Origin: Streptomyces sp. SA15
GTDB taxonomy: Bacteria > Actinomycetota > Actinomycetes > Streptomycetales > Streptomycetaceae
Length of the DNA: 47,073 nucleotides
Direction of reading: 5' to 3'
Assembly (NCBI RefSeq): GCF_002291145.1
Contig: NZ_NTGE01000022.1
Span: 1-47,073 of the forward strand
A program made the position numbers and the translations under genes. Below the pieces are notes generated by a model. The model saw nothing but the letters and a program-made list of their open reading frames with translations, was not told the DNA's origin and made no database searches. This document shows positions 1-7,900 of the stretch, one piece after another. How positions within the stretch are numbered: position 1 is the first letter of the stretch; each line of letters opens with the position of its first letter.

Positions 1-398
1 TCCCCGTCGCCGTCGGTTCCCGCCTCCGGCGCGCCGACGTCCGCGGCGGAGACCAGGGCTACGACGCGCTCCAGGTCGGCGTCGGGTCCGCAGCCGACGT
101 ACACGCAGCCCAGCGTGCCGTTCACCTCGGCGCGGTACACCCCCGGCATCTCCCGCAGCGTGGCCTCGACCTCGCGTGCCGCGCCGGCCGTCCCGGGCCG
201 TCCCAGGCGCTGGACCTCGATCTGCGCGCCACCGGGGGTCCGCCAGAGCCGGGGCGCACGGGGCCGCAGCAGGGGTCCGACCACCGGCAGGGCCGCCGGT
301 ACGCCGCTCAGCCACAGCGCGGCGGAGCGAACCGATCCGAACAGCTCGGGACCGGACGGCACGAACCGGGAGAGTGGGGACAGCACTGGCCGGATCAC
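1..398 (-). CDS. CtpI-like cation-transporting P-type ATPase, N-terminal part (runs off left edge)
   Basis: An open frame reads leftwards from a GTG at 398 to the window edge, giving 132 residues with no stop. A GGAGG lies four bases upstream of the GTG and sets the start. The visible part has a hydrophobic Leu/Val/Pro-rich N-terminus. It is followed at about residues 57-120 by a ferredoxin-like fold resembling the degenerate HMA domain of actinobacterial CtpI ATPases (motifs AQIEVQRLGRPG and MPGVYRAEVN). The metal-binding CxxC is absent, as is usual in CtpI. The catalytic DKTGT core would lie outside the window, so transport specificity cannot be judged. It follows the acyltransferase operon in the same direction after a 131-bp gap, so it may have its own promoter or be read through. 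Family assignment is inference from this short stretch. Confidence 0.5.
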   Translation of the reverse strand, partial: MIRPVLSPLSRFVPSGPELFGSVRSAALWLSGVPAALPVVGPLLRPRAPRLWRTPGGAQIEVQRLGRPGTAGAAREVEATLREMPGVYRAEVNGTLGCVYVGCGPDADLERVVALVSAADVGAPEAGTDGDG

Positions 399-529
399 GC
401 GGCCTCCACGCTCGGCCGACGGGGGTCGTGGCCGCCGCCCGGAAGGACACACGGCTCACTCCAGTATGACCATGTTTCATCCGTATCGTCCTGCGTGGGC
501 GCGCCATATACGCCAGAAGGCGTCCCCTT

Positions 530-1807
530 TCAGGCCCGCTTCTGGCCCGCCGCGAGTTGCTCGAGCTCACGCGCGACCGCGTCGCCGAGCACCGTGGCTT
601 CACCGGGCCTGTGGTTGCTGACCACGGTGAGGGTGTAGGTGTCGCCGGTCTGCATGAGGCAGAGGTTGGCCGTGCCCGGCCGGTGCAGTTGGGGAAGGGG
701 GATGACGCGGACCAGCGGGCGTCCGTGCAGAGTGCTGGCCCTGTCTCTCCACTTGAACGCCGTGCACACCGTCGGTGTCACGTCGGGCTGCATCAGATGC
801 CTGGCCAGAAGCGCGGGAACCCAGGGGCCGGGGCGTGCCGCGGCTTCGAGGAGGGGCAGTACCTTGCGGTGGACCTCGGTGCGGGCGGGCAGCTCGGCAC
901 ACAGCCGCTGGCAGGCGCGCAGGCGGTCCGCGGGGGAGCCGCCGTCGACCGGCAGCGGCAGGCGCAGAGCGGTGACGATGTTGCCCAGTACGTGAGCGTC
1001 GGCACCGGAACGCAGGTCCACCGGAACCGTGGCGTGAAGGGGCGCAGGCGCCTTGGGCCACCTCCCGACCGGTCCGTAACGGGCTCGCAGGGCGCCGGCC
1101 AGTGATCCCAGGAGCAGCTCGTTGAGCGTGGCGTCCGGCCCACCGGCCGGGAGCCGTCGGGCTGCCCGGATCACCTGGGCCGGAAGGTCCGTCACCGCGA
1201 CCGAGGCCTCGGCGGCGCGAGGTGAGGGCAGCGGGAGTGCCTGGCCGACTGCCCGCATGCGACGCAGTTCCCTGCCCGCGTCCTTCATCGTCACGGTGGA
1301 CGCCGGTGGCGTTCGGGCGAAGCGGCGCCAGGACGGAGGCTCGTCCATCAGCAGCCGCATCAGGGTCTCCAGCGAGCGGCCGTCCATCAGACCGTGGTGG
1401 GCCAGCAGTACGACGGCGAAGTCGCCCCCGCAGGAGGTGCCCTCGGTCAGCCACATCCGCCACAGCGGCAGGTCCGCGGGAAGCGGCTGCTCGATGACGG
1501 TGCGCAGCAGCGGTTCGAGTTTCTCGTCGGCCGCGAGGACCTGGGACTCGGGATCGAACGCGGAGCCGGCGGCGGCCCACCGGTGGCTCGACAGCGAGTC
1601 ACCCGCGCGGATTCCAGGTCGCCGCGGTGGCGGTCGTAGAGTCCAGCTCACGCGGGGCAGTTCGCTCCAGCGTTCGACGACCCGGGCGCGGATCGTGGCG
1701 AGATCGGGCGTACGTCCGGAAAAGACGGCGGCGATCCCGATGACACCGGGGCGGCCCGTACGGATGTGGCCCTCGTCCACAGCCGGCAGTCTCATCGAGT
1801 CAGTCAT
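530..1807 (-). CDS. WS/DGAT-like (condensation superfamily) acyltransferase A
   Basis: A 425-residue protein with the catalytic HHxxxDG signature as HHGLMDG (His137-His138, Asp142), in the position expected for wax-ester synthase/diacylglycerol acyltransferases and PapA-type enzymes. The C-terminal half carries the NIVTALRLPLPVD block typical of the DUF1298-like WS/DGAT C-terminus. Such enzymes move an acyl group from CoA or a carrier protein to an alcohol or amine. The ATG at 1807 lies 20 bp beyond the stop of the ketosynthase gene, so they should be co-transcribed. A second in-frame ATG at 1795 is possible because neither has a strong ribosome site. It is a diverged paralogue of the gene at 3391-4647: the two share N-terminal spacing and the VVERW and EKLE blocks. 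Acyl donor and acceptor are unknown; context suggests the ACP or PKS product. Confidence 0.72.
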   Translation of the reverse strand: MTDSMRLPAVDEGHIRTGRPGVIGIAAVFSGRTPDLATIRARVVERWSELPRVSWTLRPPPRRPGIRAGDSLSSHRWAAAGSAFDPESQVLAADEKLEPLLRTVIEQPLPADLPLWRMWLTEGTSCGGDFAVVLLAHHGLMDGRSLETLMRLLMDEPPSWRRFARTPPASTVTMKDAGRELRRMRAVGQALPLPSPRAAEASVAVTDLPAQVIRAARRLPAGGPDATLNELLLGSLAGALRARYGPVGRWPKAPAPLHATVPVDLRSGADAHVLGNIVTALRLPLPVDGGSPADRLRACQRLCAELPARTEVHRKVLPLLEAAARPGPWVPALLARHLMQPDVTPTVCTAFKWRDRASTLHGRPLVRVIPLPQLHRPGTANLCLMQTGDTYTLTVVSNHRPGEATVLGDAVARELEQLAAGQKRA

Positions 1808-1827
1808 TCCGCATCACCGCATCCTCA

Positions 1828-3039
1828 TCACTCATCTGCACCGGCTTCCGCGAAGACGAGGCAGGCGTTGTGGCCGCCGAAGGCGAAGCTGTTGCTGATC
1901 ACGGGTCCCGCGCCGAGTTTGCGCGGCTCACCGGTGACCACGTCGATCTCGCACCGGGTGTCGGGCTTCGTCAGGTTGGCTGTCGGCGGTGCGAGTCCCT
2001 CGGCCACGGAGAGGACCGTCGCCACGGCCTCCAGGGCGCCGGCCGCGCCGAGGGCGTGACCGAGAACCCCCTTGGGCGCGGTGACCGGCACTCTCCCGGG
2101 CCCGAAGACCGCGGCGAGAGCCCGCGCCTCCGCCAGGTCGTTCAGCTCGGTGCCCGTGCCGTGGGCGTTGACGTGGACGACGTCGTCGGGTGTCGTGCCG
2201 GCATCGGCGAGCGCCTGCTCGATACAGGCGCGTGCTCCCGCCCCTTCGGAATGGGGCGCGGTCAGGTGGTAGCCGTCGGAGGTACGTCCGTACCCGGTCA
2301 GCAGCGCGTAGACACGCGCGCCGCGGGCGCGCGCGGCGTCGAGTCGTTCCATGACCAGGAAAGCCGCCCCTTCGCCCAGGACGAAGCCGAGACGGTCGGC
2401 GTCGAAGGGGCGTGAGGCCGTCGACGGGTCGTCGTACCCGTCGGCCATCGCGCGTGCTCTGGCGAAGGCCAGGGCGGTCGTGGCGGTGAGAGGGGCGTCG
2501 TGTCCGCCCGCCACCACGACGTCGGCCGCACCCGACCGGATCAGCTGCATGCCTTCGCCGATCGCGTGGGTGCCGGAGGCGCACGCGGTGGAGACGGTCA
2601 GACTGGGACCCGTGATGCTGTGCCGGGCGGTGATCCAGTAGGCGCCGGCGTTGTGCATCAGGAGCGGCGCGTACAGGGAACCGGGGTTGCCGAGCCCGTC
2701 TTCCTGGGAGATGACCCCGCCGTATCCGGTTCCGGTCACCACGGCACGTCGACGGGGCGGGGCGGCCAGGCCGCCGGCGTCGCGGATCGCGTCGGTGGCG
2801 GCGCACACGGCCAGCTGTGCCGACCGGTCCGTACGACGGGCCTCCTTCGGCGTCAGGTAGCCGTCAGGGGTGAAGTCGACGATCGGGCAGGCGGCGTGCT
2901 GTACGGAGCGGGCGTCGTCGAAGGCATGGAGGCGTGCGGTGGGCCGGGCCCGCAGCAGGGTCTGCCAGAACTCCGGTGGAGTGTGTCCCGCCGCGCTGCG
3001 CACGCCCAGCCCGGTGATGGCGACGTGTCCGCCCGTCAT
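1828..3039 (-). CDS. FabF-type beta-ketoacyl-ACP synthase
   Basis: A 403-residue KAS II-type condensing enzyme. The full thiolase-fold triad is visible: Cys153 in STACASGTH, His293 in NAHGTGTELN and His328 in GVLGHALGAAGA, so it should both accept an acyl chain and decarboxylate a malonyl-type extender. The open frame extends upstream, but the ATG at 3039 is chosen because it begins the canonical VAITGLGVRSAAG and overlaps the ACP stop as ATGA, implying translational coupling. It is a discrete type II enzyme with no attached domains and no neighbouring chain-length-factor partner, unlike aromatic PKS systems. With the adjacent ACP it could prime or extend a fatty-acyl-like chain for the nearby PKS or acyltransferases. 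KASIII-type priming is excluded by the His-His triad. Length and motifs are normal for the family. Confidence 0.85.
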   Translation of the reverse strand: MTGGHVAITGLGVRSAAGHTPPEFWQTLLRARPTARLHAFDDARSVQHAACPIVDFTPDGYLTPKEARRTDRSAQLAVCAATDAIRDAGGLAAPPRRRAVVTGTGYGGVISQEDGLGNPGSLYAPLLMHNAGAYWITARHSITGPSLTVSTACASGTHAIGEGMQLIRSGAADVVVAGGHDAPLTATTALAFARARAMADGYDDPSTASRPFDADRLGFVLGEGAAFLVMERLDAARARGARVYALLTGYGRTSDGYHLTAPHSEGAGARACIEQALADAGTTPDDVVHVNAHGTGTELNDLAEARALAAVFGPGRVPVTAPKGVLGHALGAAGALEAVATVLSVAEGLAPPTANLTKPDTRCEIDVVTGEPRKLGAGPVISNSFAFGGHNACLVFAEAGADE

Positions 3040-3308
3040 ACGACCACACTCGACTGGCTCCCCGCGCGCAGCTCCATGATGAGGCGGACGACGTCCTCGA
3101 CCGTGGCCACGCCCCTGACCCGGGAGGCCTTGGGCCGCACGCCGAACGTCGCTTCGATGGCGACCTCGAGTTCGGTGAGGTCCAGACTGTCGGCCCCGAG
3201 GTCGGCCACGAGTCGGGCCGGGGCGACGACCCGTTCCAGGGGAACGCTCATCACCTCGGCGCACAGGGGGCGTAGCGCATCCAGCACCTGCTGCTGATCA
3301 ACTGTCAT
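3036..3308 (-). CDS. Free-standing acyl carrier protein
   Basis: A 90-residue acyl carrier protein with the phosphopantetheine attachment motif LGADSLDLTELE; the Ser of DSL is the predicted modification site. The upstream open frame is Arg/Ala-rich and unlike an ACP, so the ATG at 3308 is preferred; AAGGA lies three bases before it. Its stop overlaps the ketosynthase ATG. The sequence after helix III (FGVRPKASRVRGVATVEDVVRLI) is the standard ACP C-terminus, with a short hydrophobic tail. It lies 82 bp downstream of the acyltransferase at 3391-4647 and is the only stand-alone carrier in the cluster, so it is the natural partner of the discrete ketosynthase and perhaps the acyl donor for the two WS/DGAT-like enzymes. 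A phosphopantetheinyl transferase is not encoded in the window. Confidence 0.85.
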   Translation of the reverse strand: MTVDQQQVLDALRPLCAEVMSVPLERVVAPARLVADLGADSLDLTELEVAIEATFGVRPKASRVRGVATVEDVVRLIMELRAGSQSSVVV

Positions 3309-3383
3309 GCGTCCTTGCGGGCCTTCCTGTTGTCCGGCGGCGGCGGCCCGCCGACGGATCGTGGGCATGGTGGACTTTCGGGA

Positions 3384-3399
3384 GCGGGCGTCAGCCCGC
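3384..3399 (-). terminator. Short GC hairpin at the end of acyltransferase B
   Basis: GCGGGC and GCCCGC form a perfect 6-bp stem with a 4-base loop that includes the stop codon region of the upstream acyltransferase gene. There is no U tract. It may attenuate transcription into the ACP gene or be incidental in GC-rich DNA. Confidence 0.25.
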
Positions 3400-4647
3400 G
3401 TACTCGGCCAACGCCTCCATTTCCTGAGTGACCGCCTCCACGAGTCGTTGTGCCTCCCCCGCGGAGAGGTGACAGACCACGGTGAGGGTGACCGTGCCGA
3501 CTGCGTCCGCGAGACTGAAGGCGGCGCTTCCCGGCCGGTGCAGGGGGGAGAGGCACACGAGCCGGATCAGCGGGCTGCCGTTCCAGGAACCGGCCGGGAC
3601 CGGCCACTTCAGCGTGGTGATCGCGGCAGCCACGTGGGACGCGTCGGCCCCGTGGGTGCCGAGGGCTCTGGTCAGCCACGGGGCGAAGTGCCGCGCGGTC
3701 TCGAGCGCCGACCCGAGCGCCTTCTGAGCCCTGCCGCGGTGCCGGATGTCCGCCACGAGCCGGCCACTGGCCCGCAGCCGGTCCACGGGGTCGTCGAGGT
3801 CGAGGGGCAGGGGGAACCGGGGAGCGGCGACGATGTTGCCCAGTTCCGAGGCCTCATGACCGCCGCGCACATCGCAGGGCACCATGGCGTAGACGGGACG
3901 GGAACCCCGCGGCCATCGGCCGGCGGGCCCGTAACGGGTGGACAGGGCGCCGGTCACCGAGGCCACCAGCAGGTGGTTCAGCGTGACGCGGCGCCCGTCG
4001 ATCCGCCGTCGGCAGGCTGTCCGCACGACCTCCGACGGCAGCGCGGCGGTCGCCACCGAGGGGCGGGATCCACCCGTCGCTCCGAGCGGGATGGCCTGAC
4101 CCGGCGCGAACAAGGTGAGCAGTTCCCTGCCGACCTTCCTCCAGCCCGGGCCTTCCGTGCCCGCGGCACAAGGGGGACGCAGGGCCGGGGCAGGGTCCGG
4201 CGCGTCGTCCAGCAGCAGCTCCAGGAGCGTCACCAGCGACCGGCCGTCGAGCAGGGCGTGCTGTGCCACCAACGCCAAGGCGAAGTCACCGCCGTAGGCG
4301 GTGTCCCGGACCACCAGCAATCGCCATGGCGGGAGTTCGTATCCGAGCGGACGGTCGACGTGGGAGGCGAGCAAGTCCTCGAGTTTTTCACCCGAATCGA
4401 GCACCTGGACCGCGGCGTCGAACCTTCCCGGACACGTCCAGTGAAACCGAGCCGGCTGGTTGTGGGGGGCTGCCCGCACCCAGCTCATCCGGTCCAGCGG
4501 TCCCCACCGCTCCACCACCCGGGACCTCACCTCGTCGAGAGGCGGCGGATCTCCCGAGAACACGGCGGTGACACCGACTACTCCCGCGCATCCGTTCGAC
4601 GCCAGCAACTCATCCGCAAACGGGAATCTCATGCGATTAATCATCAT
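3391..4647 (-). CDS. WS/DGAT-like acyltransferase B, first histidine of HHxxxDG replaced
   Basis: A 418-residue homologue of the acyltransferase at 530-1807 and the first gene of the minus-strand operon. The signature reads QHALLDG (Gln129-His130, Asp134). The second His, the general base in this superfamily, and the structural Asp are kept, but the first His is Gln. The C-terminal block NIVAAPRFPLPLD matches the WS/DGAT C-terminus. Two tandem ATGs (4647, 4644) follow an AAGGG; the upstream gap is shared with the divergent PKS promoter. Two related but diverged copies in one operon suggest different acyl acceptors, or one catalytic and one scaffolding or substrate-binding subunit. A pure condensation-domain relative cannot be excluded. 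Activity is likely but unproven, because many active family members tolerate changes at the first His. Confidence 0.68.
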   Translation of the reverse strand: MMINRMRFPFADELLASNGCAGVVGVTAVFSGDPPPLDEVRSRVVERWGPLDRMSWVRAAPHNQPARFHWTCPGRFDAAVQVLDSGEKLEDLLASHVDRPLGYELPPWRLLVVRDTAYGGDFALALVAQHALLDGRSLVTLLELLLDDAPDPAPALRPPCAAGTEGPGWRKVGRELLTLFAPGQAIPLGATGGSRPSVATAALPSEVVRTACRRRIDGRRVTLNHLLVASVTGALSTRYGPAGRWPRGSRPVYAMVPCDVRGGHEASELGNIVAAPRFPLPLDLDDPVDRLRASGRLVADIRHRGRAQKALGSALETARHFAPWLTRALGTHGADASHVAAAITTLKWPVPAGSWNGSPLIRLVCLSPLHRPGSAAFSLADAVGTVTLTVVCHLSAGEAQRLVEAVTQEMEALAEYAG

Positions 4648-4946
4648 GAACCCTTAGGAGGCAGTGCTGGCGGGAGAAAATGGCGCAATCACCATAACGC
4701 ACGTTTGGGGCGTTTTTGGACAGCGATTCTTGTGGTTATATGACACATATGAAATTGGCGTGGCCACTTCACGCGCCCGTCACAATGCTGTGCGAGATTC
4801 AGATATGGTGTGTGCGGGGCTCAGGGAATTATACGATTCTCATTAACATGCCTTTTACTGGACATTGCAATCGCACACCTCTATCATCGCTCGGGCAGCC
4901 GGAAATTCACCGGCTACTGTGTTGTGTGCTGGGATGGGCGTTGCGA
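4648..4946. promoter_or_regulatory. Divergent, AT-richer promoter region between acyltransferase operon and PKS
   Basis: About 300 bp separate the two divergent transcription units. The DNA is clearly richer in A/T than anything around it (for example GTGGTTATATGACACATATG near 4732 and GGAATTATACGATTCTCATT near 4825). It contains AGGAGG at 4656-4661 with no convincing gene behind it. No clear operator repeats of SARP or TetR type were identified by eye. It presumably carries the promoters of both units and the binding site of a regulator encoded elsewhere. Confidence 0.5.
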
Positions 4947-7900
4947 ATGCAGAGCAAGACGGTGGATTTCCAACTGCTGGGCAGTCTCTCTCCGGCTATG
5001 CAGCACACCGCGCTGCTGGAACTGGTGAAGGAACAGATATCCGCAGTCACCGACGCGGAAGGGGCCGGCCGCCCCGTCGAGGCTCAGGCTCCGTGGCGGC
5101 GCCTCGGTATCTACCGGCACGTGGCGCAGAAGTTCCGGGACGGAGTGTCGGACGCGACCGGGCTTCGACTGCCGGCCACGCTGCTGTTCGATTATCCGAC
5201 GCCGCGCGCCCTGGTCGAATATCTGCGTTCCGCACTGCTGGGCGTCTCGGCCGTGCCCGAGGCCGCCGCGACGGAGCCCCGGAGCCTCGCCGACGACCCG
5301 GTGGTCATCGTCGGTCTCGGCTGCCGCCTGCCCGGCGGAATCGACTCCCCCGAGGCCCTGTGGCGGCTGGTCGACGAGGGCGGGGACGCGATCGGCGGCC
5401 TGCCCCAGGACCGGGGCTGGGATCTGGACGGGCTGTACGACCCGGATCCGGAGCAGCACGGCACCGCGTACACCCGGCACGGCGGATTCCTGGACGGGGT
5501 GGGCGAGTTCGATCCCGGATTCTTCGGGATCAGCCCGCGCGAGGCGGCGGCACTGGACCCGCAGCAGCGGCTCATGCTGGAGATCTCCTGGGAGGCGATG
5601 GAGCGGGCGGGCATCGACCCGCAGTCGCTGCGCGGCAGCCGTACGGGCGTCTTCACCGGCGTCTCGCTCCAGGACTACGGGCCCGCCTGGCACGAGGCCC
5701 CGCACGAGGCGCAGGGACAGATGCTCACCGGCAACGCCCTGGGCGTCGTCTCCGGGCGCGTCTCCTACACCTTCGGGTTCGAGGGGCCGGCCCTGACGAT
5801 CGACACGCAGTGCTCGTCGTCGCTGGTCGCGCTCCACGCGGCGGCGCAGGCGCTGCGCACCGGTGAGTGCGACCTCGCGCTGGCCGGGGGCGTCACCGTG
5901 ATGTCGACGCCGGGCATGCTGCTGGAGTTCAGCCGCAAGCGCGGTCTGGCCCCGGACGGACGCTGCAAGGCGTTCTCCGCCGACGCGGACGGCACCGGAT
6001 GGGCCGAGGGCGCGGCCGTACTGTTCCTCGAGCGACTCTCGGACGCCCGTCGCGCGGGCCGCCGGGTGCTGGCGGTGCTGCGCGCCACCGGCACCAACCA
6101 GGACGGCGCGAGCAACGGCCTGACCGCGCCCAACGGGCCGTCCCAGCAGCGCCTGATCCGGCAGACACTGGCCAAGGCCCGGCTGAACGCGGCCGACGTG
6201 GACGCGGTGGAGGCGCACGGCACCGGCACCGCGCTCGGCGACCCGATCGAGGCGAACGCGCTGATCGCCACGTACGGCCAGGGCCGGCCCGAGGGCCGGC
6301 CGCTCCGCCTGGGATCGCTGAAGTCGAACATCGGGCACGCCCAGGCGGCGGCGGGCGCTGCCGGAGTGATCAAGATGGTGATGGCGATGCGCCACGAGGT
6401 GCTCCCGCGCACCCTGCACGTCAAGGAGGCGTCCCCGCACGTCGACTGGTCCGCGGGCGCCGTGGAACTGCTGCGCGAACCGGTGCCGTGGCCGCGCACC
6501 GGACGGCCGCGCCGGGCGGCCGTGTCCGCCTTCGGCGTGAGCGGCACGAACGCGCACGCCATCATCGAGGAGGCCCCCGAGCCGGAGCCCGTCGCCGCAC
6601 AGCCCGCCCTGCCGGTCGTGGTGTCCGCGCGGACCGACGTGGCGCTGCGCGAGCAGGCCGGACGCCTCGGTGCGTACCTGTCCGGCCGCCCGGAAGTCGA
6701 CCTGCCGGACGCCGGGTTCACCCTTGCGGCCCGTACCCGCTTCGAACATCGGGCCGTCGTCGTCACGGCCGACCGCGACGAGGCCGTACGTGGCCTGCTG
6801 ACGGTGGGTGAGGGCGGTACCGCGCCGGGCGTGACGCGCGGCAGCGTGCTGCCGGAGGTCGTGGACGGGCGGCTCGCGGCGCTGTTCACCGGGCAGGGCG
6901 GCCAACGGCCCGGCATGGGCCGGGAGTTGTATGCCGCGTACCCGGTCTTCGCCGAGGCCCTGGACGAGGTCTGCGCCCGGATGGACGTCCATCTGGAACG
7001 GCCGCTGCGGGAGGTGATGTTCGCGGCTGAGGGATCTGATGGGCCAGAGGGATGTGATGGACCAGGGGGCTCTGATGGACCAGAGGGGGCTGAGGGATCT
7101 GACGGGGCCGCGCTGCTGAACCAGACCGCCTACACACAGCCCGCCCTGTTCGCGTACGAGACCGCTCTGTTCCGTCTCGTCCAGTCGTGGGGCGTGGTCC
7201 CGGACGTGCTGATCGGGCACTCGATCGGCGAGTTGACGGCCGCGCACCTGGCCGGGGTGTGGTCACTGGACGACGCGTGCGCGCTGGTCGCCGCGCGGGG
7301 ACGGCTGATGCAGTCCTGCCGTGCGGGCGGCGCGATGGCGGCGGTGCAGGCGGCCGAGGACGAAGTCCTGGCGACGCTGGCCGGCTTCGGCGATCGGGTG
7401 GTCGTGGCGACGGTCAACGGCCCGGCCGCGACCGTCGTCGCGGGCGACGCGGACGCGGTGGACGAGGTGGTGGCGCTGTGGCGGGAGCGGGGTCGCAGGA
7501 CCAAGCGGCTGACGGTCTCCCACGCCTTCCACTCCCCGCACATGGACGACATGCTCGACGCCTTCCGCGAGGTCGCCGCGCGCGTCACCTACCGGCCCCC
7601 GCTCCTGCCCGTGATCTCCAACCTCACCGGGCGGCCGGCCACGGCCGAGCAACTCGCCTCGCCCGACTACTGGGTACGGCACGTGCGCGAGGCCGTCAGG
7701 TTCCTGGACGGCGTGCGCTGCCTGCACGAGCAGGGCGTGACCGCGTACCTGGAACTCGGCCCCGATGCGGTGCTGTCCGCCATGGGAACCGGCTGCCTGC
7801 CCGAGGACGCGACAAGCTCCGCCTTCGTGGCGGCGGCGAGGGCCGGACGCCCCGAGGCGGCGACCCTGCAGACGGCGCTGGCCGAACTGCACGTACGCGG

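Noticed and set aside
3384..3399. Strong terminator separating acyltransferase B from the ACP gene.
   Set aside because: The stem is only 6 bp with no U tract, and the genes are evidently one operon; it is kept only as a weak feature.
4664..4846. A 60-codon frame just after AGGAGG in the PKS promoter region.
   Set aside because: AGGAGG is only two bases from the GTG, the protein resembles nothing, and the region looks like regulatory AT-rich DNA.
4716..4946. Extension of the PKS frame 77 codons upstream of 4947.
   Set aside because: The extension is Cys/His/Trp-rich and not domain-like, has no ribosome site and covers the promoter region.
5790..5830. KSQ-type decarboxylative loading domain.
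   Set aside because: The Gln replaces the residue before the active-site Cys, not the Cys itself, and both His residues are intact.
4914..7247. Long minus-strand frame under the PKS.
   Set aside because: It is an antisense frame caused by high-GC codon bias; the plus strand has clear KS and AT domains.
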